Of a DNA stretch of 18,207 nt, positions 8,310 to 14,422 are shown one piece after another. This stretch comes from Pseudolabrys sp. (lineage in GTDB: Bacteria > Pseudomonadota > Alphaproteobacteria > Rhizobiales > Xanthobacteraceae). Each line of letters opens with the position of its first letter. The first letter of the stretch is position 1. A program made the position numbers and the translations under genes. The DNA lies in contig JAHCKF010000030.1 of assembly GCA_026125925.1 (NCBI GenBank), positions 1-18,207 on the forward strand, written 5' to 3'. The notes beneath the pieces were generated by a model that worked only from the letters and a program-made list of their open reading frames with translations, made no database searches and was not told the DNA's origin.

Positions 8310-8357
8310 AAAGCCCCGGCTTTGATGAAATCAAAGCCGGGGCTTTGGTTTTTGTTT
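8310..8357 (+). terminator. Very strong hairpin with plus-strand T-tract
   Basis: A perfect 17-bp stem (8310-8326 with 8330-8346) closes on a GAA loop and is followed by GGTTTTTGTTT on the plus strand. It has the form of a plus-strand Rho-independent terminator, yet the nearest plus-strand gene ends about 890 nt upstream. On the minus strand, about 100 nt after the monooxygenase stop, the stem is followed only by CTTTAGGG. It may end the minus-strand transcript, block antisense readthrough, or end an unseen plus-strand RNA. Confidence 0.75.
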
Positions 8358-8360
8358 GTC

Positions 8361-8448
8361 GCGTTTCCTTCACGCGAACCGGCCGTCGCCGGACGAAGCC
8401 GGCTATGGCCGGCGAAGGCCGGTGCCCACTTCGCTTGAAAACGCTCTA
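8361..8448. repeat. Dispersed repeat split by a GCCGG-rich insert
   Basis: The left part (8361-8382, with TTCACGCGAACCGG) and right part (8419-8448, CCGGTGCCCACTTCGCTTGA then AAACGCTCTA) match, from memory, the two contiguous halves of a common Bradyrhizobiaceae extragenic repeat. Here they are separated by 36 bp (8383-8418) built largely of GCCGG units. The right end supplies the stop codon (CTA at 8446-8448) of the monooxygenase gene. Confidence 0.6.
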
Positions 8449-9498
8449 GGCAAAGACTTGCGCGAGCAGTTCATAGGAGCGCCGCCGCGCCGCATGGCTG
8501 TAGACCATGGTGGTGACCATGAGTTCCTGCGCCTGCGTCGCCGCGATCAGCGCGTTGAGCCGTTCTTTCACCTTGGCCGGGCTGCCGACCGTGAGCCGGC
8601 TGCGGGACTGCGCGATGCGGGCGCGGTCCTCCGGCGTATAGGGGTAGGCCGCCGCATCCTCCGGCGAGGCGAGCGGGAGATATTCGCCCTTGGCGCGGCG
8701 GACGAAATGCAGGTCGGCGGCGCTCGCCAGGATCTCGGCTTCCTCGTCGCTGTCGGCGCAGACCACCGCGGTGCCGAGAATGGCGTAAGGCTCGGGCTGG
8801 CGCGACGACGGCTGGAAATTCTCGCGGTAGAGCCGCATCGCTTCGGCGGCGTCGAACGTGGCGAAGTGATGCGCGAAGGAAAACGGCGCGCCGATGCGGC
8901 CGGCGAGCTGCGCGCTGTAGTCCGACGAGCCGAGCAGATAGATCGGCGGCAGCGGCACGTCGGCCGGCATCGCGCGCACATTGTGGAACGGGTGGCCGTG
9001 CGGGAAGCCGCGGGTCTCGAGCAGCATCAGCTCGTTGAAGCGGTCGAGAAAATCGTCCTCCTCGCTGATGCCCTGCCGCCGCCGCAGCAGATAGGAAGTC
9101 GCCGGATCGGTGCCCGGCGCGCGGCCGAGGCCGAGATCGATGCGGCCGGGATAGAGCGCCTCCAGCACCTTGAAGCGTTCCGCCACCATCAGCGGCGCGT
9201 GGTTCGGCAGCATCACGCCGCCGGAGCCGACGCGGATCGCGCTCGTCACTGCGGCGATCTGTCCGATCATGATGTCCGGCGCGGAACTGGCGATCGCCGG
9301 CATGTTATGGTGCTCGGCGACCCAGTAGCGGACATAGCCGAGGCTGTCGGCCAGCCGCGCGAGATCGAGCGTGTTGCGCAGCGCCTGCGGGCCGCTGGCG
9401 CCCGCCGTGACCGGCGACAGGTCGAGGATGGACAGCGCCGTCTTTGTCGTCTTGGGCGGCGTTGTCTTGGGTTGCATTGTCTTGGCGTTGGCGGTCAT
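8446..9498 (-). CDS. Luciferase-like (LLM class) flavin-dependent monooxygenase
   Basis: A 350-residue member of the bacterial luciferase-like superfamily, which uses reduced FMN or F420 to oxidise substrates. It belongs to the group that includes E. coli YhbW. Motifs include LSPVTAG (27-33), VAEHHN (60-65), GGVMLPNHAPLMVAERF (93-109) and GRIDLGLGRAPGTDP. The length is full and the barrel appears intact. The N-terminus has a low-complexity KTMQPKTTPPKTTK stretch made by short direct DNA repeats. ATG at 9498 has no clear Shine-Dalgarno, and a candidate promoter lies so close that the mRNA may be nearly leaderless; M8 is an alternative start. Its stop codon falls in a dispersed repeat. The substrate is unknown, and I see no flavin reductase next to it. 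Confidence 0.9.
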   Translation of the reverse strand: MTANAKTMQPKTTPPKTTKTALSILDLSPVTAGASGPQALRNTLDLARLADSLGYVRYWVAEHHNMPAIASSAPDIMIGQIAAVTSAIRVGSGGVMLPNHAPLMVAERFKVLEALYPGRIDLGLGRAPGTDPATSYLLRRRQGISEEDDFLDRFNELMLLETRGFPHGHPFHNVRAMPADVPLPPIYLLGSSDYSAQLAGRIGAPFSFAHHFATFDAAEAMRLYRENFQPSSRQPEPYAILGTAVVCADSDEEAEILASAADLHFVRRAKGEYLPLASPEDAAAYPYTPEDRARIAQSRSRLTVGSPAKVKERLNALIAATQAQELMVTTMVYSHAARRRSYELLAQVFA

Positions 9499-9506
9499 GA
9501 CGCCTA

Positions 9507-9535
9507 TCTATCGGCGGGAGTGGGGCACGGCGCAA
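9507..9535 (-). promoter_or_regulatory. Candidate promoter of the monooxygenase gene
   Basis: On the minus strand TTGCGC (9535-9530) is followed after 17 nt by GATAGA (9512-9507). The start point would fall near 9500, immediately before the ATG at 9498. Matches are moderate. Confidence 0.3.
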
Positions 9536-9566
9536 GTTCTGCACAGGCGACGGGTTTGCCGGACGT

Positions 9567-9596
9567 TTGCAAAAACGCCGCGCCGCCTATCATAAT
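9567..9596 (+). promoter_or_regulatory. Candidate promoter of the HtrA-like gene
   Basis: TTGCAA (9567-9572) and CATAAT (9591-9596) are separated by 18 nt. Transcription would start near 9603, about 20 nt before the ATG and leaving room for GGAG at about 9612. Confidence 0.5.
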
Positions 9597-9623
9597 GACC
9601 GGACGGGTCGCGGAGTGTCACGC

Positions 9624-10595
9624 ATGGCAGAGTTGTCCGAATGGAAAGTGCCGTCCGACGCGCAGCCGCGCGCGGCGGATTACGGCTACGACCTCGACCG
9701 CGCGCTGACCGCGATGGTCGCGCTGCATGCGCATATCCCGGCGGACGGCTTTACCGCGGAGACGCTCGGCACCGAGCGCGCCGGCAACGGCGTGCTGATC
9801 GACGACGGTCTGGTGCTGACCATCGGCTATCTCATCACCGAGGCGGAGACGATCTGGCTGCATCTGCATGACGGCCGCGTCGTGCCGGGCCATGCGCTGG
9901 CGATCGACCCGGAAACCGGCTTCGGCCTGGTGCAGGCGCTGGCGCGCATCGACGTGCCGCCGTTGCCGATCGGCTCGTCGGCCGCCGCGGAGGTCGGCGA
10001 CCGCGTGGTGGTGGCCGGCGCCGGCGGGCGCTCGCGCTCGGTCGCGGCGCGCATCGCCGCGCGGCAGGAATTCTCCGGCTACTGGGAATATTCGCTCGAC
10101 GACGCGATCTTCACGTTCCCGTCGCATCCGAACTGGGGCGGCACCGGCGTCATCTCGCCGGCCGGCGAGCTGATCGGCCTCGGCTCATTGCAGCTCGAGC
10201 GCGAGCGCTCCGGCAAGAACGAGCATCTCAACCTGATCGTGCCGATCGATCTGTTGAAGCCGATCCGCAACGATCTGATGACATTCGGCCGGGTCGACAA
10301 GCCGGCGCGGCCGTGGCTCGGCATCTACTCGACCGAGATCGAGGACCGCATCGTGGTGGTCGGCCTGGCCGGCAAGGGTCCGGCGGCGCGCGCCGAGATC
10401 AAGACCGGCGACGTCATCATCGCCGTCGGCGGCCGGAAGGTATCGACGCTGAACGCGCTCTATCACGCGATCTGGTCGCTCGGCTCGGCCGGCGTCGAGG
10501 TGCCGCTGACGCTGCATCGCGACGGCGTCACCTTCGATGTGCGGGTGAATTCGTCCGACCGCGCCAGGTTCCTCAAGGCGCCGCGGCTGCACTAG
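9624..10595 (+). CDS. HtrA/DegP-like protein with PDZ domain, apparently catalytically dead
   Basis: This 323-residue protein keeps the trypsin-like fold of HtrA proteases (about 45-215) and one PDZ domain (about 228-315, starting PWLGIYSTE). All three triad positions look replaced. LTNxHVV is LTIGYLI, with Y69 for His. TDLAVL is TGFGLV, with G99 for Asp. GNSGGP is PNWGGT, with W171 for Ser. The surrounding fold motifs (GNGVLID, GELIGLGS, NLIVPIDLL) are well kept, so this looks like a stable pseudoprotease rather than decay. No signal peptide is visible, unlike periplasmic DegP. ATG at 9624 follows GGAG by 8 nt. An in-frame start at 9567 overlaps the promoter and is less likely. Peptide binding or a scaffold role through the PDZ domain is inference. 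Confidence 0.88.
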   Translation: MAELSEWKVPSDAQPRAADYGYDLDRALTAMVALHAHIPADGFTAETLGTERAGNGVLIDDGLVLTIGYLITEAETIWLHLHDGRVVPGHALAIDPETGFGLVQALARIDVPPLPIGSSAAAEVGDRVVVAGAGGRSRSVAARIAARQEFSGYWEYSLDDAIFTFPSHPNWGGTGVISPAGELIGLGSLQLERERSGKNEHLNLIVPIDLLKPIRNDLMTFGRVDKPARPWLGIYSTEIEDRIVVVGLAGKGPAARAEIKTGDVIIAVGGRKVSTLNALYHAIWSLGSAGVEVPLTLHRDGVTFDVRVNSSDRARFLKAPRLH

Positions 10596-11125
10596 TTTCC
10601 GTATTTGCGAATGTTGAGCGTTGCGGGCGGCGCGGTCACGCGCAGCTTCTTCGCGCTGGCGCGCAGGAAGCCGGCGAGCGCCAGCCAGGCAATGAGCGCG
10701 CCGAGGCCGAACACGATGCGGCCGGCGGTCTCGCTCAACGGGCCGAACAGCATCGCGCTGGAGCTGGGCGCGCCGGTGCCGAGCGCGATCCAGCTGGCGA
10801 TGATGGCGAGCGGCGCGAAGGCGACGATGCCGCACAGGGCGGACAGCGCGACGAGACCGCGCGGCGTGTCCGCCGGCAGTTCGCGCTCCGCGCCGGCGGC
10901 GAAGCCGCGGATCGCGACCGAGCCGCCGCCGCCGAGACAGGCGAGCCCGGCGCAGACCATCAAGAAGCCCGGCGCATGCACCGGGGCGGGCGGCGCGACG
11001 AGGCCGAACCCGGCCAGTGTCAGATAAAGCCCGCCGGCGCCGACGATCAGGCCGAGGCCGACCATCCCTGTATCCGGCAGATGGTCCGACTTGTAGTCCG
11101 ACTTGTGCGCGCCCGGCTCCGCCAT
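10592..11125 (-). CDS. Four-helix membrane protein of unknown function
   Basis: A 177-residue protein starting MAEPGAHKSDYKSDHLPD, with hydrophobic segments at about 21-43, 52-72, 91-115 and 135-155 and a basic C-terminus. No family motif is recognised. ATG at 11125 follows GGAG by 6 nt; an in-frame start at 11161 lacks this and would add a charged stretch. The N-terminal tail contains a duplicated HKSD/YKSD made by a 12-nt tandem repeat. The gene converges on the HtrA-like gene and their stop codons overlap in the tetranucleotide CTAG (10592-10595), so the two are tightly packed, but nothing shows that they work together. Confidence 0.75.
   Translation of the reverse strand: MAEPGAHKSDYKSDHLPDTGMVGLGLIVGAGGLYLTLAGFGLVAPPAPVHAPGFLMVCAGLACLGGGGSVAIRGFAAGAERELPADTPRGLVALSALCGIVAFAPLAIIASWIALGTGAPSSSAMLFGPLSETAGRIVFGLGALIAWLALAGFLRASAKKLRVTAPPATLNIRKYGN
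11084..11107 (-). repeat. In-frame 12-nt tandem duplication
   Basis: GTCCGACTTGTA (11084-11095) is followed by GTCCGACTTGTG (11096-11107), one mismatch. It duplicates a four-residue K-S-D-containing unit in the cytoplasm-facing tail of the membrane protein. Confidence 0.75.
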
Positions 11126-11210
11126 ACGCCACTCCGCTATCCCGCGCTGCGCTGATCGCACTGCGCCTGACGATTATGAGGGAAGCGGGTTGCGATTGCG
11201 TTGCCGCCGC

Positions 11211-11229
11211 GCGTTAGCGAAGCGTTAGC
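11211..11229. repeat. Paired GCGTTAGC direct repeat upstream of the receiver gene
   Basis: GCGTTAGC occurs at 11211-11218 and 11222-11229 (11-nt period, one helical turn), with a related TGCGTTAGGC near 11272. It lies in the 226-bp space between the divergent membrane protein and receiver genes and could be a binding site. Nothing else is recognised there. Confidence 0.35.
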
Positions 11230-11351
11230 CTTAAAGATCGGTCAGACAGCGCTTTCGTCTTTTCGGGAAAATTGCGTTAGGCGGATTTGCGATATGGCAG
11301 CAGGCGAGGCGGTAGCCTCACCGGCAGCGCAGTCAACGTGACCTCGGTGTA

Positions 11352-11855
11352 ATGTCCAACAACTTCGTGCAAAACATGATCCAGGGGCTCGGCATCCTGG
11401 TGGTCGACGACAACGCCTATATGCGGCGCGTCACCCGCATGATGCTGATGAATCTCGGCGCCAAGTCGGTCTATGAAGCCGGCGACGGGCTCGCCGCGCT
11501 GGAGATCATCCGCATCTTCGATCCCGACATCATGGTGATCGAGTGGGACATGCCGGTGCTCAACGGCCCGGAAGTGATGCGCATCGTGCGGTCGCCGGAG
11601 GTGTTCCCGCGCCCCGAGCTGCCGGTCATCATGCTGACCGACCGCGCCCGCCGCTCCGACGTGGTCGAGGCGATGCGGCTCGGCGCGCATGAATTCCTGA
11701 TCAAGCCGACCTCGCCGAAGATGCTGCAGGACCGGCTGCTGTCGATCTTCTGCAATCCGCGGCCGATGGTGCAGATCGGCGATTACTACGTGCCGGAGCC
11801 GCGCGTCCGCCGGCAGGCCGAGTCGGTTCATCCCCGCGCGGCGGCGGCGTTCTGA
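11352..11855 (+). CDS. Stand-alone CheY-like receiver with Glu at the phospho-acceptor site
   Basis: A 167-residue single-domain response regulator. The receiver (about 12-135) has the acidic pair D19-D20 in ILVVDDN, the conserved Thr T96 in IMLTD and Lys K118 in LIKPTS. The phospho-acceptor position, which is Asp in CheY (SDWNMP), is Glu here: E64 in VIEWDMP, codon GAG. Asp D66 is the +2 residue and not an obvious substitute. A Glu at this site often mimics the phosphorylated state, so the protein may be always on or may signal by binding only. No output domain follows; the last 30 residues are an Arg/Ala-rich tail. ATG at 11352 has no clear Shine-Dalgarno. No kinase gene is adjacent. Confidence 0.9.
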   Translation: MSNNFVQNMIQGLGILVVDDNAYMRRVTRMMLMNLGAKSVYEAGDGLAALEIIRIFDPDIMVIEWDMPVLNGPEVMRIVRSPEVFPRPELPVIMLTDRARRSDVVEAMRLGAHEFLIKPTSPKMLQDRLLSIFCNPRPMVQIGDYYVPEPRVRRQAESVHPRAAAAF

Positions 11856-11880
11856 CCGCGCGCGGGCTCCTCGGTCCCGC

Positions 11881-12240
11881 TCAGACGATTTCGATCTTGT
11901 CGACGCGGTCGGGGTAGAACGCCAGATAGCCGGCGATGTCCGTCACCGCCGGATACGGCGTCTCATAGGTCCAGATCGCGTTCTCCGCCGTCCTGCCGTC
12001 CGCGACGATGCTGAAGTAGCTGGCGTCGCCCTTGTAGGGGCAATGCGTCGTATGCGCGGTGCGGGCGAGCATCGTCATGTCGGCGTCGGCGCGCGGGATG
12101 TATTGCACCGGCGGATAGCTCGCTTCCTTCAGCGTCAGCGCGCGCGAGGTGTCGGCAACGACCTTGCCGTTGAGCGTGACCCGCACGCGGCCGGCGGTCG
12201 GCGAAATGGTGATCGGATGATCGGGTCCCGGGATTTTCAT
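11881..12240 (-). CDS. DUF427 domain protein
   Basis: A 119-residue protein starting MKIPGPDHPITI, with the typical DUF427 features: a beta-rich fold, VRVTLNGKVVADTSRAL, PPVQYIPRADADM, the H-T-x-C-P-Y-K-G-D motif (HTTHCPYKGDASYF) and a closing FYPDRVDKIEI. DUF427 proteins are widespread, small and cytoplasmic; the biochemical function is not established as far as I know. The start is uncertain: ATG 12240 is chosen from family similarity, ATG 12246 (MRMKIP) is equally possible, and no Shine-Dalgarno marks either. It converges on the receiver gene with 25 nt between the stops and lies 38 nt downstream of the DUF6494 gene, so the two could be co-transcribed. Confidence 0.88.
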   Translation of the reverse strand: MKIPGPDHPITISPTAGRVRVTLNGKVVADTSRALTLKEASYPPVQYIPRADADMTMLARTAHTTHCPYKGDASYFSIVADGRTAENAIWTYETPYPAVTDIAGYLAFYPDRVDKIEIV

Positions 12241-12278
12241 GCGCATAGCATGCACACGACGCGCGGACGGCACAACGC

Positions 12279-12482
12279 TTAAAGTTCGATCCGGCTATGG
12301 ATCGTCACGTTGAGGCCGACCTTGTCGCTCGACAGCGTGATCGCGGCGGCGAGCGGGTCGCTGCCATGCAGCTTGCCCTCCGACAGCGCGCGCTGCAGCG
12401 CCTTCTCGATCTCGCGCTGCGCCGTCACGTTGATGTTCTTCAGGAACCGGGCTACCGCCGATTTCACGTCGATGTCGTTCAT
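12279..12482 (-). CDS. DUF6494 family small protein
   Basis: A 67-residue protein beginning MNDIDVKSAVARFLKNINVT, followed by AQREIEKALQRALSEGKL and ending in beta-strand-like VGLNVTIHSRIEL. This matches the pattern of DUF6494 as I remember it (N-terminal helical part with FLK and SQREIEKAV, C-terminal strand pair). Function unknown; no membrane helix or signal peptide. ATG at 12482 follows AGAGG by 6 nt on the minus strand, a good start. It is upstream of the DUF427 gene in the same direction. Confidence 0.82.
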   Translation of the reverse strand: MNDIDVKSAVARFLKNINVTAQREIEKALQRALSEGKLHGSDPLAAAITLSSDKVGLNVTIHSRIEL

Positions 12483-12675
12483 GCACGCCTCTTCCCGCCA
12501 CAGTTAACAGCGCCGCGGGCGCCCGTCATCCGCCGTCTGCGATTGCAGTTAATCATGCCGCCGGATTGTGGCGAGCGCCGCGCGGCGCGTTAGCTTTGTT
12601 TGCGGATTTGTGTGGAACCCCCTTGGCTCCGGTCTATGATCGGCCGGCATATGCGCGGGACAGGAGGGTTGTTGC

Positions 12676-13272
12676 GTGAGCTACTTTACCGCTTCGAAGA
12701 CCGATAAGGACATCAAGGCGCCCGCCGAACCGGCGCGGCTCCAGCCGGCCGTGGCGGCACGCCCGGCGGTGACGGCGCAGACCAGCACCGTGTCGACGCT
12801 CGCCAGCGGCATGCAGGTCATTGGCAACATCATCTGCGCCGGCCCGCTGCAGATCCACGGCCGCGTCAACGGCGACATCCACGCCGCGCAGCTCACGATC
12901 TGCGAAGGCGCCCGCGTCGAGGGCAAGATCGTCGCGCCGGAGGCGGTGATCCAGGGTTCGTTCAACGGCAGCATCCACGGCAATGTGGTCAAGCTGCAGA
13001 AGACCGCCGTGGTCGAAGGCGAGATCTACAATAAGTCGCTGGCGATCGAGCAGGACGCCGTGTTCGAGGGCATCGCCCGCCGGCTCGACCAGCCGGTCGC
13101 GGCGCCGACCAGCGAGCAGGCCGCGGCCGTCAACGGCCACCCGGGCCGCCCGCAGGGCACCGCCAACGGCCTCGCGGTGCATGCCGCCCCGGCCAATGGC
13201 GCGGGCTTTGCGCCGGCACCGCTCGAGCTGAAGGCGGAACAGCAGGCCCCCGGGTTCTCGCCGGCGATCTGA
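12676..13272 (+). CDS. Bactofilin family cytoskeletal protein
   Basis: A 198-residue bactofilin (PF04519 type), a protein that polymerises without nucleotide into filaments beneath the membrane and can position cell-wall or polysaccharide enzymes. The right-handed beta-helix core (about 37-135) shows the usual short periodic turns: VIGNIICAGPLQIHGRVNGD, then LTICEGARVEGKI, VIQGSFNGSIHG and AVVEGEIYN. Disordered Ala/Pro-rich tails flank it, as in the family. GTG at 12676 is preceded by AGGAGG (12662-12667) at 8 nt. The preceding 190 bp hold no gene. A GC-rich hairpin with T-tract follows. No peptidase or cell-wall gene is adjacent. Confidence 0.92.
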   Translation: MSYFTASKTDKDIKAPAEPARLQPAVAARPAVTAQTSTVSTLASGMQVIGNIICAGPLQIHGRVNGDIHAAQLTICEGARVEGKIVAPEAVIQGSFNGSIHGNVVKLQKTAVVEGEIYNKSLAIEQDAVFEGIARRLDQPVAAPTSEQAAAVNGHPGRPQGTANGLAVHAAPANGAGFAPAPLELKAEQQAPGFSPAI

Positions 13273-13297
13273 CCGGACCGGAATTTCCGAATTGTGG

Positions 13298-13330
13298 CGC
13301 GCGTCCCTTGCGGGCGCGCGTTTCGTTTTT
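13298..13330 (+). terminator. Intrinsic terminator after the bactofilin gene
   Basis: CGCGCGTCC (13298-13306) pairs with GGGCGCGCG (13312-13320), one G-U pair, around CTTGC, followed by TTTCGTTTTT. It starts 26 nt after the stop codon. Confidence 0.8.
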
Positions 13331-13442
13331 GCAAAGTTGACGTGGGAAACGCCCCCCAAAAGCGATTTAACCGCTGTCAGAGGCCTGCGAATCTCATAGT
13401 GCTCAGGGCAGCGCATGGGGCGCTTTTTGGAGTACGCGACCG

Positions 13443-13745
13443 ATGGCAACCAAGCCAGCAGCGAAGGCCCGGCCGGTGACGATCCGGGATCTCGCCAATC
13501 AATTGGCTGAGGATCATGAACTCAGCAAGAAGCAGGGACAGGAGATGCTCCAGGATCTCGTGGCCCTGATCACCAAGCACCTGAAGAAGGGCGAGCGGGT
13601 CAAGATCGTCGGCCTCGGCATTCTGCAGGTCCGCAAGCGCGCCGCCCGCATGGGCCGCAACCCGGCGACCGGCGAAGCGATCAAGATCAAGGCCAGCAAG
13701 AAAGTCGCGTTCCGCGCGGCCAAGGATCTCAAGGAAGCGATCTGA
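13443..13745 (+). CDS. HU-family DNA-binding protein
   Basis: A 100-residue histone-like protein of the HU/IHF family, which bends and compacts DNA as a dimer. Visible features are the N-terminal helices (VTIRDLANQLAEDHELSKKQGQEM), the KKGERVKIVGLGILQVRKRAAR strands, the arm motif GRNPATGEAIKI (65-76) with the intercalating-type Pro, and the closing VAFRAAKDLKEAI. It has a 12-residue Lys/Ala-rich N-terminal extension beyond the usual 90 residues. Whether it is the main HU or a specialised paralogue cannot be told. ATG at 13443 has GGAG about 10 nt upstream; TTGACG at 13337 may be its -35, but no good -10 follows. A strong terminator ends the gene. Confidence 0.95.
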   Translation: MATKPAAKARPVTIRDLANQLAEDHELSKKQGQEMLQDLVALITKHLKKGERVKIVGLGILQVRKRAARMGRNPATGEAIKIKASKKVAFRAAKDLKEAI

Positions 13746-13768
13746 GACCGAAAGGTTTCCGGACAAAA

Positions 13769-13797
13769 CCCGCCGGCCTGCGCCGGCGGGTTTTTTT
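13769..13797 (+). terminator. Intrinsic terminator after the HU gene
   Basis: CCCGCCGGC (13769-13777) and GCCGGCGGG (13782-13790) form a 9-bp stem with a CTGC loop, followed by seven T. It starts 24 nt after the stop codon. Confidence 0.95.
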
Positions 13798-14016
13798 GTT
13801 GCATGCGACGGTCGTCCGCCGGTCCCCATGATCGAAGACGCTCGTTGCCGCGCGTCACGATCACGTCGACGAGCGGCACGTGACGGTCGAATGTCCCGAT
13901 GCGATGCGGCCGAGCCGTCGTGACTGTCCGATCGCGATAATGAGTTTCGAGCGTAGCCGGATCTGTCTTGGGCGGTGCGCCGGCGGCACTCGGCGACGTC
14001 CGTGCCGAGAAGGAGC

Positions 14017-14093
14017 TGGCGCGCCGGGAGGGATTCGAACCCCCGACCCCCAGATTCGAAGTCTGGTGCTCTATCCAGCTGAGCTACCGGCGC
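14017..14093 (-). tRNA. tRNA-Arg (anticodon TCG)
   Basis: On the minus strand a full cloverleaf can be drawn: acceptor GCGCCGG/CCGGCGC, D-arm with GCTCAGCTGGATAGAGC, anticodon arm CCAGA-CTTCGAA-TCTGG with anticodon TCG, a 5-nt variable loop, and T-arm GGGGG-TTCGAAT-CCCTC. Discriminator G and an encoded CCA follow. TCG reads CGA (and, with wobble, other CGN) arginine codons. Anticodon and arms were read directly; a covariance-model scan was not run. Confidence 0.96.
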
Positions 14094-14287
14094 GCGTCTT
14101 GAAAACGCGGGCGACACAAGCATGGCGGGCCCGCAAACGACAGCGCTTTTCTGCCCGCTGTGGAACGGCCGCGAAACCGGGCCGTTGATTGTAGGCGGTC
14201 AGCATACACGCATGGCGTGAATACCGCTACCGGGCCTTAACCGTACCGCTCCTAGAACAGCCGATAACAAGCCAGGCAGTTCCTCTC

Positions 14288-14422
14288 GTGAGATCCAAGA
14301 CGTCATTCTGGTTCGATGCCGCCCTGATCGGCGCCTTTGCGCTGGTGACCACGGCGGCGCTCGCGCGTCTCGCGCTGGACGGCCGGCTGCCCTTCGCCAA
14401 CTGCTTCGGCCTGCTGCCATGA
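14288..14422 (+). CDS. 44-aa membrane microprotein overlapping the chemoreceptor gene
   Basis: A short frame from GTG 14288 to TGA 14420-14422, starting VRSKTSFWFDAALIGAFALV and ending ANCFGLLP. It has a basic N-terminus, one hydrophobic helix (about 10-28) and a short tail with one Cys. Its stop overlaps the start of the chemoreceptor gene as ATGA, the hallmark of translational coupling, and the chemoreceptor ATG has no Shine-Dalgarno of its own. The Shine-Dalgarno of the small frame is weak (AGG about 11 nt upstream). No family is recognised. It may be a partner subunit of the receptor or only a coupling leader. Confidence 0.5.
   Translation: MRSKTSFWFDAALIGAFALVTTAALARLALDGRLPFANCFGLLP

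Noticed and set aside
8356..9708. 450-codon plus-strand frame
   Set aside because: Antisense to the luciferase-like monooxygenase and starting within a dispersed repeat.
12615..12632. Possible sigma-54 or EcfG promoter upstream of the bactofilin gene
   Set aside because: TGGAAC and TTGGC have roughly the sigma-54 spacing but mismatch key bases. GGAAC is not followed by CGTT at 16-17 nt, so neither promoter type is supported.
13800..14016. Possible gene between the HU gene and the tRNA
   Set aside because: Only short, motif-free frames; no ribosome-binding site or RNA fold recognised.
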